Assembly: GCF_004028635.1 (NCBI RefSeq)
Contig: NZ_RQJW01000011.1
Coordinates: 62,001-126,000, forward strand
Origin: Streptomyces cyaneus
Lineage (GTDB): Bacteria; Actinomycetota; Actinomycetes; Streptomycetales; Streptomycetaceae
Reading direction: 5' to 3'
Length of the DNA stretch: 64,000 nt
Shown here: positions 51,361 through 60,274 of the stretch, one piece after another
Numbering within the stretch: position 1 is the stretch's first letter
How the letters are laid out: every line of letters begins with the position of its first letter
Position numbers and translations under genes: made by a program
The notes under the pieces: model-generated
Seen by the model: the letters and a program-made list of their open reading frames with translations, nothing else
Told to the model about the DNA's origin: nothing
The model's database searches: none

Positions 51361-54324
51361 CTACTCCGTGTCCTGCTCCTCCACCACCTGAAGCATCTGC
51401 CGGGCCTCGGACCGTCGCTCCTGCGCCGCCTCGTCGCCCTCGTCACAGCCCTCGTACGCCGCCAGCACCGCACGCGCGCGTGCCGCCGCCCGGTCCGGGC
51501 GGCTCAGGTCGGCCTCCAGCCAGCCCGCGGCGAGTTCGGCGCCGGTGCGGCTGTGCAGGGCGTCGTCGCCGAGGGAGGCGAACACCGCGGCGGCCCGCGT
51601 CACCTGGGACAGGGCCTCCTCCAGCGCGGCCCGGATCGACTCGTCCTCGGCGTCCTCCGTGGCGGAACGGGCGAGCAGGTCGCTGAACTGCCGGTGGGTG
51701 TGGCCGAGCTCTGCGGTGAGCCGCTGCCGCGCCTCCTCGTCGTCCGCGGCGTCCAGCGCCGCCACGCACTCGTCGACCGCGCTCGCCATCAACTCGGACG
51801 CCGTGCCGTCCCTCCCCGCCACGCCCTCGCCCGCCACGTCCTCCGCGCGCAGCGCCAGCCACGCGCGGGCGCGCAGGGAGCGGACGAGGCCGTGGACGTT
51901 GCCGAGGGAGCGCCACAGCGTGCCCGCGCGCGTGTACGCCCGGTCCGCCTCGGCGTGCAGGCCCGCGTGGCTCAGGGACTCGGCGGCGAGGTGGGCGAGC
52001 GTGGCGTGGTCGTGCTGCTCGGGCCAGTGCCGGGCGATCTCGGCGGCCTGCAACCGGCGTTCGGCCGCCGCGCGGTGTTCGCCGAGCTCGCTCAGACAGT
52101 CGCCGAGCCACCACTGCGTCTGGACGACCGCCCCGTCGCCGTGCGTCTCGGCGGTCAGGTCGGGCAGCGCCGACTCCAGCACCTCGGCCGCCTCGGCGAA
52201 CCGTCCCTGCCGCAGCAGGAACCCGCCGAGCTGCTGCCGCCCCCAGGCGCCCAGCGTGCGGCTCTCGCCCGCCTCGTCGGCCCAGTGCGCCGCCTGAAGG
52301 GCGTGTTCGGCGGCCTCCTCGGACAGCCCACGGCCGCCGAGCAACTCGGCCAGCTGGAGGTTCAGCTGGGCCCGCCCGGTCGCCTCCAGGTGCGGCCCGC
52401 CGTGTTCCAGGGCCGCCCGCAGCGCCCGCTCGGCCTCCGCCGTGTCGCCGAGATGGTGCGCGAGTCCGGCCAGCCGGGCCTCGTACTCCACCGCGAACCA
52501 CGGCAGCCCCGCCTCGACGAACGCCTCCGAGGCCCGCGCGAACAGCTCCGCGGCCCCCGCCACGTCCCCGGTGAGCGCCGCCAGCTCCGCGAGCATCGCC
52601 TGCGCCTCCGCGGCCCGCGAGATGAGCCGTACGTCGTCCCCGGCCCGCCCGTCTACGAGCGCGAGCACCTCCCGCGCGGCGGTCTCGGCGTCGGCCAGGA
52701 CGGCGCCCTGCACCGCGTCCTCCGCCTCGTGCACCCGCCGCATCAGGATCCGCGCCCGGCTCATCAGCACGGCTGCCGTCTGACGGACCTCCGTGCCGTC
52801 CTCGGCGTACAGCGCGAGAATCCGGTCGTACAGGTCGGCGATCGTCGTGAGGGCCTCGGACACCTCGCCCGTGAGTGCGCGTACGTACGCTCCACGCGCG
52901 CGTGCCGCCAGGGCCTCCCCGGGGTCGCCCGCCTCCGCGTACAGCCCGGCGGCCTCCTCGAACAGGGCGATGCCCTCGGGGCCCAGGTCCACCGCCCGGT
53001 GATCGGCGATCTCCGCGCGGTCGAGGGCGTCCAGCTCGACGCCCTCGGCGGCCCGCGAGACGGCCGCCCAGGCCTCGATGGCGTTCGGCTGCAGGGTGTC
53101 CGACAGGCGTCGTGCCTCGGCGAGCAGCGTGGCCAGGTCGAGCCGCGTGTCCGGATCCTCCGGCGCGCTTGCCGCAGTCGGCACGGGCAACGCCACCGCC
53201 GTCGGCCGAGCCGGCGTACGCACGCCCAGCGGCAGGCGCTCCACCAGTGGCCGCTGCTCCATACGCGCGCGTGCCCGCTCGCTGATGTGCCCCGTGCCGT
53301 TGCGCTGGTCGAAACGCGCGGCCAGGTCGAGGGCCTCCGCGCGCGCGTGGACGGCGAGTTCCCGGGCGCTCCAGGTACGGCCCGCCGGACCGGGCACCTG
53401 CTGATCCCCGAGCCCGAGCCCGGTCAGGCGGTCCATGAGCAGGGCCACCACCGTCATGAACTCCAGCTTGCTGCGCGGATGCCCGTCGTCCGTGAAGTAC
53501 GCGGGCCGCTCGGCGAGCAGCTCCAGGCCGCGCGCCTCGTTGCCGGTGAGCACGCAGAACTCCACGTGGTCCGCGTAGGCCCCGCGCATGCTCTCCATGG
53601 CCCGTACGAGCCTGAAGCCCCGCAGATGGTTGGCGCGGGCCTCGTCGACGCGGCCCAGGCGCAGCAGTGGCGCCAGGGAGGACGCGAGGACCGTGTGCGG
53701 CTCGTGGGCGCACGTGAACTCGCCCTCCAGGACCGGCCCCCACAGCTGCAGCCCCTCCGCGTCCCGGCCCCGCTCCGCCTGCCACCACCCCTGCCCGTGC
53801 AGCTCGCACGCGTGGCAGTCGGCCATGCTGTCCCGGTCGGCGGCCAGCCAGGCGCCGTACGCCCGCTCGGCCCGCGCCACGTCCCCGACATGCGCGGCCA
53901 CGCTGAACTCGGCGCTGCGCACCGCCCGTTCGGAGTGCCCGGCGAGCCGGTAGCGGTGCTCCATCTCGCCGAGCCACTTCTCGATCGAGGCCAGCGGGAT
54001 GTGCGGCTGGTCGAGCATGCCGGACGACATCCACTTGAAGACCCAGTGCAGCGAATGCGTCTCGTACTCGTCGAAGTCCTCGGGCCGCTCGTCCCACATG
54101 CGCAGCAGACGCGCGAACGGGACGAACATCTTGTCCTTCTCGGAGCTGTAGTTGTAGACCTTCAGCTGGTGCCCGAGCGCCTCGATCACGGCGAGCGGGA
54201 CGTTCAGCTTCTCGGCCTCGGCGAGCAGCTGCTCCGCGCGCGCGTTGCGGGCGGGACCCTCCGGCTCCTCGGCGTTCTCCGCCATCGCCCGGCGCAGCGA
54301 GTCGAAGTCGGTGATCTCACTCAT
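51361..54324 (-). CDS. Large TPR/helical-repeat protein coupled to HSP90 gene
   Basis: The ATG at 54324 overlaps the TGA of the HSP90 gene (TGATG) and has GGAGG upstream, so translation is coupled. The 987-residue cytosolic protein is nearly all helical. The N-terminal ~300 residues contain HSLHWVFKWMSSGMLDQPHIPL, CHACELHGQGWWQAERGR and repeats of about 35-40 residues. The C-terminal 600 residues are TPR-like with Leu/Ala-rich A-W-x-A repeats (AEAERALRAALEHGG, AEVLESALPDL). No catalytic motif is seen. A co-chaperone or client-docking role is inferred from the coupling. Confidence 0.85.
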   Translation of the reverse strand: MSEITDFDSLRRAMAENAEEPEGPARNARAEQLLAEAEKLNVPLAVIEALGHQLKVYNYSSEKDKMFVPFARLLRMWDERPEDFDEYETHSLHWVFKWMSSGMLDQPHIPLASIEKWLGEMEHRYRLAGHSERAVRSAEFSVAAHVGDVARAERAYGAWLAADRDSMADCHACELHGQGWWQAERGRDAEGLQLWGPVLEGEFTCAHEPHTVLASSLAPLLRLGRVDEARANHLRGFRLVRAMESMRGAYADHVEFCVLTGNEARGLELLAERPAYFTDDGHPRSKLEFMTVVALLMDRLTGLGLGDQQVPGPAGRTWSARELAVHARAEALDLAARFDQRNGTGHISERARARMEQRPLVERLPLGVRTPARPTAVALPVPTAASAPEDPDTRLDLATLLAEARRLSDTLQPNAIEAWAAVSRAAEGVELDALDRAEIADHRAVDLGPEGIALFEEAAGLYAEAGDPGEALAARARGAYVRALTGEVSEALTTIADLYDRILALYAEDGTEVRQTAAVLMSRARILMRRVHEAEDAVQGAVLADAETAAREVLALVDGRAGDDVRLISRAAEAQAMLAELAALTGDVAGAAELFARASEAFVEAGLPWFAVEYEARLAGLAHHLGDTAEAERALRAALEHGGPHLEATGRAQLNLQLAELLGGRGLSEEAAEHALQAAHWADEAGESRTLGAWGRQQLGGFLLRQGRFAEAAEVLESALPDLTAETHGDGAVVQTQWWLGDCLSELGEHRAAAERRLQAAEIARHWPEQHDHATLAHLAAESLSHAGLHAEADRAYTRAGTLWRSLGNVHGLVRSLRARAWLALRAEDVAGEGVAGRDGTASELMASAVDECVAALDAADDEEARQRLTAELGHTHRQFSDLLARSATEDAEDESIRAALEEALSQVTRAAAVFASLGDDALHSRTGAELAAGWLEADLSRPDRAAARARAVLAAYEGCDEGDEAAQERRSEARQMLQVVEEQDTE

Positions 54325-56159
54325 CAGCGGCCTCCGTCGCCGTTCGTGGCCCATTCCAGCAGCCCGATGAAGGCCCGGTTCAGCAGCGCCGAGTCCGCGG
54401 GCCTGAGTGGTCGCTGCGCCATCAGCAGCGCCTGCCCGTACAGGGACTCGGTGGCGGTGCCGATCAGCTCCGGGTCGCCCAGGGAACTGATCCGCCGGAT
54501 CAGCGGGTTGAGGTGGTTGAGCACCAGACGCGCGCGTGGCGCGCTGCCGCGCAGCGAGCCGAGGATGCCCGCCCACAGGTCGTCGGCCTGCTCCTCCGCC
54601 TCCGCACGTGCCTGCTCGTGCCGGGCCGCCCGGTCGTCGAGGTGCAGCGCGGGCACGGACAGCGGATGGAAGGCGCGCAGGACGACATCACAGCCCAGCG
54701 GGTCGAGCTTCGCCCGCGCGGCCGCCAGAAAGCCGGCCAGGGCCAGCTCCTCGGCCGGGTCGACCGCGTCCAGATGGGCGGTCACGGTGTCCGCGTCCAG
54801 CTCTGCGACGACCGTCCCCGGCCGCACCGACGGCAGCGCCTCGACCAGCTCGCTGTCGTACGTGTAACCGCCGTTGATCACCCCGACGCCCTGCGCGGAC
54901 GCGATCGGCGCGACCTGCCGGTACTCCTCCACGGTCCGCGTGAAGTGCACCACCGGGTGCCGCTGGGCGAACTCCTCCAGGGACAACCGTCCGTCGGTCG
55001 TCTCGAAGGGCAGCCACGGCAGCATCGTGCGCAGCATCTCCTTGTCGTGCCGCGCGAGGGACTTCACGCCCAGATGGTGCACGGACAGGAATGCCTCCAG
55101 CCGTTCCGGATCACCGGCCGCCAGCCCCGTCAGCCAGGACCGAATCCTTTCGCCGAGCGCCTCCCGTACGCCCGCCAGCGTCTCGTCCTCGTACAGCGAC
55201 TCACGCGAGGCCGTCGGCCTGAGGCTGTCGGTGTCCAGGACACAGCGCACGAAGAACGCCCAGTCGGGCAGCAGCTGTTCGGCGCGCTCGGTCAGCAGCA
55301 TGCCCTTGAGGTGGACGCGATGCCCCGCCCGCTGGGCCGGGCTGACCGCCGAGGGAAGGACGTAGGCCACGCCACGAATCCCCGCGAGCGGCACGTCCAG
55401 CTCGATCGAGTCCAGCGGCGTGAAGCCGAACAGGTCGTGACAGTGCCGCGCCAGAGCCACCCTCCGGTTGGCGGGTGAGGCGTACGACCGGTCCCAGGGC
55501 GCGGGCAGATCGGTGACCGCCTCGTGGCCGACCCGGACGTCGTACGGCAGCAGCGACCCGAAGTCCCGCGCCAGCGCGAGAACCCGGTCCTCCGCCAGCC
55601 ACTCGGCGGCCCCGGCCCGCGCCACCAGGTGCACGGTGGTGCCCGGTTCGGCGCGGGCGTCGTCCGGCAGCGTCCGCACGGTGTACGAACCGTCGTCCGT
55701 GGCCGTCCACTCCACGGGCGGCGCGTCCGGCGTACGGGCGCTGCGGCTGACCACCCGGATCCGCTCGGCGACCACGAAACAGGCCAGCAGACCGATGCCG
55801 AACTGCCCCAGGAAGTCGGACCGGGCCTCCTGCAGCCCCTCGGCACGCTTGGAGCTGCGCCCGATGGTCGCGAGGAGGTTGTGCACGTCCGCCTCGGTGA
55901 GCCCGACCCCGGAGTCCTCGACCCGCAGGGCGCCCGACTCGACGTACAGCCGCACCTTGGCCGGCGCGCCCGGCTCCTCGGCGCGTCTGGCGGTGATGGC
56001 GTCGACGGCGTTCTGCAGCAGCTCGCGCAGATAGACCTTGGGACTGGAGTAGAGGTGATGGGAGAGCAGGTCCACCAGACCACGCAGGTCGACCTGGAAG
56101 GTGTGAGGTGACTGGGGCGGCTGAGGTGCCTGGGATGACTGTGAGGTCTGGGAGTCCAT
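54324..56159 (-). CDS. HSP90-family ATPase (HtpG-like)
   Basis: The ATG at 56159 opens a Gln/Ser/Pro-rich tail (MDSQTSQSSQ) and gives 611 residues. The GHKL ATPase has VYLRELLQNAVDAI (catalytic Glu and Asn), RVEDSGVGLT (Asp-x-Gly-x-Gly), NLLATIGRSSK, and DFLGQFGIGLLACFV. The middle domain contains VHLKGMLLTERAEQLLPDWAFFVRCVLD and SRESLYEDE with the conserved Arg. The C-terminal dimerisation part is divergent. It is annotated in Streptomyces as an HSP90-family protein rather than orthodox HtpG. The downstream TPR gene is coupled. Confidence 0.93.
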   Translation of the reverse strand: MDSQTSQSSQAPQPPQSPHTFQVDLRGLVDLLSHHLYSSPKVYLRELLQNAVDAITARRAEEPGAPAKVRLYVESGALRVEDSGVGLTEADVHNLLATIGRSSKRAEGLQEARSDFLGQFGIGLLACFVVAERIRVVSRSARTPDAPPVEWTATDDGSYTVRTLPDDARAEPGTTVHLVARAGAAEWLAEDRVLALARDFGSLLPYDVRVGHEAVTDLPAPWDRSYASPANRRVALARHCHDLFGFTPLDSIELDVPLAGIRGVAYVLPSAVSPAQRAGHRVHLKGMLLTERAEQLLPDWAFFVRCVLDTDSLRPTASRESLYEDETLAGVREALGERIRSWLTGLAAGDPERLEAFLSVHHLGVKSLARHDKEMLRTMLPWLPFETTDGRLSLEEFAQRHPVVHFTRTVEEYRQVAPIASAQGVGVINGGYTYDSELVEALPSVRPGTVVAELDADTVTAHLDAVDPAEELALAGFLAAARAKLDPLGCDVVLRAFHPLSVPALHLDDRAARHEQARAEAEEQADDLWAGILGSLRGSAPRARLVLNHLNPLIRRISSLGDPELIGTATESLYGQALLMAQRPLRPADSALLNRAFIGLLEWATNGDGGR

Positions 56160-56349
56160 CGTCGCTGCGCCGGTGGGGGGACTTCGCGACGGCGCGGGGT
56201 CGGGCGGCCCCGGTGAGGCGGTGACCGCGAAAGGATGGCCGGAGCGCGCCATCCTAGAGCCGAAACGAACCGTCTGACCAGGGGTTTCCGGGACGTTTAC
56301 CGGGACGGTCGCCGCGACCTCTACGGCATTGTCAGTGCCGTGGTGTGGA
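56160..56349. other. Divergent promoter region HSP90 / recG
   Basis: This 190-bp gap must carry promoters for both genes. No CIRCE- or HAIR-type heat-shock inverted repeat is visible, and neither gene has a strong ribosome site. TTTACC (56296-56301) is a possible -35 for recG. Confidence 0.35.
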
Positions 56350-59300
56350 ATGGATCTCGTGCCCGCACTGGAAGAACCACTGAAGAAAGTGCTCGGCCCT
56401 CCCACCGCGAAGGTGATGGCCGAGCACCTCGGCCTGCACACCGTCGGCGATCTGCTGCACCACTACCCGCGCAGATACGAGGAGCGCGGCCAGCTCACCC
56501 ACCTCGCCGACCTCCCCATGGACGAGCACGTCACGGTGGTCGCCATGGTCGCCGACGCCCGCCTGCACACCTTCGCCTCCTCCAAAGCCCCCCGGGGCAA
56601 GGGCCAGCGCCTCGAAGTCACGATCACGGACGGCAGCGGCCGCCTCCAACTGGTCTTCTTCGGCAACGGCGTTCACAAGCCCCACAAGGAGCTCCTGCCG
56701 GGCACACGCGCGATGTTCGCGGGCAAGGTCTCCGTCTTCAACCGCCGCCTCCAACTGGCGCACCCGGCGTACGAGTTGCTGCGCGGTGCCGACGACGAGG
56801 CAGCCGAAACCGTGGAGACCTGGGCGGGCGCCTTGATCCCCATCTACCCCGCCACCGCCAAACTGGAGTCCTGGAAGATCGGCAAGGCGATCCAGACGGT
56901 CCTCCCCAGCGCCCAAGAAGCGATCGACCCCCTCCCCGACACCCTCCGCGAGGGCCGGGGCCTGGTCCCTCTCCCCGAGGCCCTCCTCAAGATCCACCGC
57001 CCGCACACCAAGGCGGACATCGAGGACGCCCGCTCCCGCCTCAAGTGGGACGAGGCCTTCGTCCTCCAGGTCGCCCTCGCCCGCCGCCGCCACGCCGACG
57101 CCCAACTCCCGGCGGTCGCCCGCAAACCCAAGCCGGACGGCCTCCTGGCGGCCTTCGACGACCGCCTCCCCTTCACCCTCACCGAAGGCCAGCAGAAGGT
57201 CTCCAGGGAGATCTTCGACGACCTGGCCACCGAGCACCCGATGCACCGGTTGCTCCAAGGGGAGGTGGGGTCGGGGAAGGCCCAGCCGCTCGATTCCCTC
57301 GTGCTCGCACCCACTGGCTTCCGCCGTATGGGCGACTTGAGGGTGGGGGACGAAGTTGTCGTGCCGGACGGGGAGATCGCGCTGATCGACGGCCTCTTCC
57401 CCCAGGGAGAGCGCGATGTCTGGCGAATGGTCCTTTCCGACGGAAGTTCCGTCGAGTGCGACGACGAGCATCTCTGGATCGTCGGCACGAGTTGTGGATG
57501 GCACCGTGGCCAGTCCCCCAAAGTCATGACGACTCGGGAGATCCGCCTGGACACGTTCAAGGCAAACGGATCTTCGAAGTGGTACCTCCCGGTGGCCACC
57601 CCGGTTGACCTCGGGGACGACTGCGGGCTCCCTCTCGATCCGTACCTGTTCGGCCTCCTTCTGGGCGGCGGCTCATTCCGGCACAACTTGCGTCTGTCCA
57701 CGATCGACGCCGAGATCCGCGACGCGGTGGCGGCGGCCGTGGCCCCCGAGTGCCAACTCGTCCCGGTGAAGGGATCCCGCTGCGACTACACGATCCAGCT
57801 GACCCGCCGTACGGGCGGCTCTCGCAATCCAGTGATCCAGGCCATGCGGGAGCTGAGCCTCTGGGGCGTGACGTCGCATGGCAAATTCGTTCCCGAAGCG
57901 TTCAAGAACACGTCTGTCAAGAACCGCCTGGCTGTGCTCCAAGGGCTTATGGACACCGACGGCACCGTCCACACGGGCGGATTCAGCGCCTCGTTCTGTT
58001 CGGCCTCGCGGACTCTCGCGGAGGACGTCGCCTGGCTGGCGCGCTCACTGGGAGGCCGGGCACGAATCTTGCCGAAGCGAGCGGCGTTCAACGTGTCCGT
58101 ATCCCTGCCTGACGCGTACGCCCCGTTCAGGCTGACACGCAAGGCGGAACAGCTGGGCCCCCGCCCGAAATACAACACGCTGCGACGCGGGATTCGGGCG
58201 GTCGAGTATGTGGGGCGGAAGCCGGTCCAGTGCATCAGCGTCGCACACCCGAGCCATGCCTACGTCACCGACAACTTCACTGTCACGCACAACACCATGG
58301 TGGCCCTGCGCGCCATGCTTGCCGTCGTCGACGCCAGCGGTCAGGCCGCCATGCTCGCGCCCACCGAAGTGCTCGCCCAGCAGCATCACCGGTCGATCGT
58401 CGAGATGATGGGCGAGCTGGCCGAGGGCGGGATGCTGGGCGGGGCCGAGCAGGCCACGAAGGTCGTGCTGCTGACGGGCTCCATGGGAGCCGCCGCCCGC
58501 CGCCAGGCGTTGCTCGACCTCGTCACCGGAGAGGCCGGGATCGTGATCGGCACGCACGCGCTGATCGAGGACAAGGTGCAGTTCCACGACCTCGGCCTGG
58601 TCGTGGTCGACGAGCAGCACCGCTTCGGCGTCGAGCAGCGCGACGCCCTGCGCGGCAAGGGCAAGCAGCCGCCCCATCTGCTCGTCATGACGGCGACGCC
58701 CATCCCGCGCACGGTCGCCATGACCGTCTTCGGTGACCTGGAGACCTCGGTCCTGGACCAGCTCCCGGCCGGACGCTCCCCGATCGCCAGCCACGTGGTC
58801 CCGGCGGCCGACAAGCCCCACTTCCTGGCCCGCGCCTGGGAGCGGGTGCGGGAGGAGGTGGAGAACGGCCATCAGGCGTACGTCGTCTGCCCCCGCATCG
58901 GGGACGAGGAGGACGACCCGAAGAAGACCGGCAAGAAGAAGTCCCCCGAGGACGAGGCCGAGAAGCGCCCGCCGCTCGCCGTCCTCGACGTCGCCGACCA
59001 GCTCGCCACTGGGCCGCTCCAAGGCCTCAAGGTCGAGGTCCTGCACGGCCGTATGCACCCCGACGACAAGGACGCCGTCATGCGCCGCTTCGCCGCCGGC
59101 GAGACGGACGTCCTGGTCGCCACGACGGTCATCGAGGTCGGCGTCAACGTCCCGAACGCCACCGCCATGGTGATCATGGACGCCGACCGCTTCGGCGTCT
59201 CCCAGCTCCACCAGCTGCGCGGCCGAGTGGGCCGTGGCTCCGCCCCCGGCCTGTGCCTCCTGGTCACCGAAATGCCGGAGGCCAGCGCGGCCCGCCAGCG

Positions 59301-59580
59301 CCTCAACGCGGTCGCCGCCACCCTCGACGGCTTCGAACTCTCCCGCATCGACCTGGAACAGCGCCGCGAGGGCGACGTCCTCGGCCAGGCCCAGTCGGGC
59401 GCCCGCACCAGCCTGCGGATGCTGGCGGTCATCGAGGACGAGGAGATCATCGCGGAGGCGAGGGAGGAGGCGGCGGCGGTGGTTGCGGCCGATCCGGAGC
59501 TGACGGGCCTTCCTGGCCTGCGCACGGCCCTGGACGCCCTCGTGGACGAGGAGAGAGAGCAGTACCTGGAAAAGGGGTGA
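56350..59580 (+). CDS. recG: ATP-dependent DNA helicase RecG, interrupted in frame by an intein
   Basis: The precursor has 1076 residues; removing the intein (311-648) leaves 738, normal for Streptomyces RecG. The N-terminal wedge/OB domain reads LHHYPRRYEERGQLTHLADL and VTITDGSGRLQLVFFG. Walker A is split: GEVGSGK (Lys310) and then, after the intein, T(649)MVALRAML. The DEQH box (VVDEQHRFG) is at 754-757, motif III MTATPIPRT, and the C-terminal helicase half has TTVIEVGVNVPNA and QLRGRVGRG. RecG remodels stalled forks and branched DNA. It can only work if the intein splices out. Confidence 0.97.
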   Translation: MDLVPALEEPLKKVLGPPTAKVMAEHLGLHTVGDLLHHYPRRYEERGQLTHLADLPMDEHVTVVAMVADARLHTFASSKAPRGKGQRLEVTITDGSGRLQLVFFGNGVHKPHKELLPGTRAMFAGKVSVFNRRLQLAHPAYELLRGADDEAAETVETWAGALIPIYPATAKLESWKIGKAIQTVLPSAQEAIDPLPDTLREGRGLVPLPEALLKIHRPHTKADIEDARSRLKWDEAFVLQVALARRRHADAQLPAVARKPKPDGLLAAFDDRLPFTLTEGQQKVSREIFDDLATEHPMHRLLQGEVGSGKAQPLDSLVLAPTGFRRMGDLRVGDEVVVPDGEIALIDGLFPQGERDVWRMVLSDGSSVECDDEHLWIVGTSCGWHRGQSPKVMTTREIRLDTFKANGSSKWYLPVATPVDLGDDCGLPLDPYLFGLLLGGGSFRHNLRLSTIDAEIRDAVAAAVAPECQLVPVKGSRCDYTIQLTRRTGGSRNPVIQAMRELSLWGVTSHGKFVPEAFKNTSVKNRLAVLQGLMDTDGTVHTGGFSASFCSASRTLAEDVAWLARSLGGRARILPKRAAFNVSVSLPDAYAPFRLTRKAEQLGPRPKYNTLRRGIRAVEYVGRKPVQCISVAHPSHAYVTDNFTVTHNTMVALRAMLAVVDASGQAAMLAPTEVLAQQHHRSIVEMMGELAEGGMLGGAEQATKVVLLTGSMGAAARRQALLDLVTGEAGIVIGTHALIEDKVQFHDLGLVVVDEQHRFGVEQRDALRGKGKQPPHLLVMTATPIPRTVAMTVFGDLETSVLDQLPAGRSPIASHVVPAADKPHFLARAWERVREEVENGHQAYVVCPRIGDEEDDPKKTGKKKSPEDEAEKRPPLAVLDVADQLATGPLQGLKVEVLHGRMHPDDKDAVMRRFAAGETDVLVATTVIEVGVNVPNATAMVIMDADRFGVSQLHQLRGRVGRGSAPGLCLLVTEMPEASAARQRLNAVAATLDGFELSRIDLEQRREGDVLGQAQSGARTSLRMLAVIEDEEIIAEAREEAAAVVAADPELTGLPGLRTALDALVDEEREQYLEKG
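57280..58293 (+). other. Class 3-type intein with LAGLIDADG endonuclease domain in RecG Walker A
   Basis: 338 residues lie between Lys310 and Thr649 of RecG. The intein begins with Ala (AQPLDSLVLAPTGFRRMGDLRVGD), so no Cys/Ser N-terminal nucleophile exists. It has block B ECDDEHLWIVG (His64, Trp66), block F PVQCISV (Cys318) and block G VTHN ending His337-Asn338, followed by Thr +1. Trp(B)-Cys(F)-Thr(G+1) is the WCT triad of class 3 inteins. The central part has two LAGLIDADG helices: LFGLLLGGGSF (Gly130 replaces the acidic residue) and LQGLMDTDGTV (Asp227 intact). Codon choice is less GC-biased than in the RecG parts, which suggests horizontal entry. Confidence 0.95.
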
Positions 59581-59587
59581 GGAATGC

Positions 59588-59623
59588 CAGCCCAGGGGCG
59601 CGGGGAACTGCGCGACCAGCCAC
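59588..59623. repeat. Streptomyces dispersed intergenic repeat (AGGGGCGCGGGGAACTGCGC type)
   Basis: CCAGGGGCGCGGGGAACTGC and following GCGACCAGCCAC between recG and rsmD matches a short GC element I recall as scattered in many copies in Streptomyces genomes. GCGC-GGGGAACT-GCGC can form a small hairpin. Confidence 0.55.
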
Positions 59624-59660
59624 ACTGATACCTGAAGCCGCCCACAACCAAGGACCGAAG

Positions 59661-60248
59661 ATGACCCGCGTGATCGCCGGCGCAGCCGGCGGACGTCGTC
59701 TGGCCGTGCCGCCAGGCACCGGCACCCGCCCCACCTCAGACCGCGCACGCGAAGGTCTCCTCTCCACCTGGCAGTCCCTCCTCGGCGGCCCCTTGGACGG
59801 CGAGCGGGTCCTCGACCTGTACGCAGGTTCAGGCGCAGTCGGCCTGGAGGCACTCTCCCGCGGCGCCGCCCACACCCTCCTCGTCGAGGCCGACGCCCGA
59901 GCCGCCCGCGTCGTCCGCGAGAACGTGAAGAATCTCGGCCTCCCCGGCGCCGAGGTGAGGTCGGGCAAAGCCGAACAGATCATCCAGACCCCGGCGCCGA
60001 CCGAGCCGTACGACATCGTCTTCCTCGACCCCCCGTACGCCGTCACGGACGACGATCTTCGCGAGATTCTCCTCACACTCCGCTCAGGGGGCTGGCTCGC
60101 GCCGGAGGCTCTCGTCACCGTGGAGCGCAGCACCAGAGGCGGAGAATTCCGGTGGCCGGGCGGCTTCGAAGCGCTCCGGGCCCGTCGCTACGGCGAGGGA
60201 ACGTTTTGGTACGGTCGCGCCGCCTCTACGTGCGAAGACGCACGATGA
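59661..60248 (+). CDS. rsmD: 16S rRNA (guanine(966)-N2)-methyltransferase
   Basis: The 195-residue enzyme starts at the ATG at 59661 after AAGGA. RsmD signatures are TRVIAGAAGGRRLAVPPGTGTRPTSDRAREGLLS in segments, the SAM motif LDLYAGSGAVGLEALSRGA, and the catalytic FLDPPYAV. It methylates G966 of 16S rRNA. Its TGA overlaps an in-frame ATG of the coaD frame, and the pair rsmD-coaD is conserved across bacteria. Confidence 0.95.
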   Translation: MTRVIAGAAGGRRLAVPPGTGTRPTSDRAREGLLSTWQSLLGGPLDGERVLDLYAGSGAVGLEALSRGAAHTLLVEADARAARVVRENVKNLGLPGAEVRSGKAEQIIQTPAPTEPYDIVFLDPPYAVTDDDLREILLTLRSGGWLAPEALVTVERSTRGGEFRWPGGFEALRARRYGEGTFWYGRAASTCEDAR

Positions 60249-60274
60249 CCGGACCGGAGAGCGAGGGATCACTA

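Noticed and set aside
56160-56349. Search for a CIRCE or HAIR heat-shock operator before the HSP90 gene
   Set aside because: No inverted repeat resembling either operator is present in the gap.
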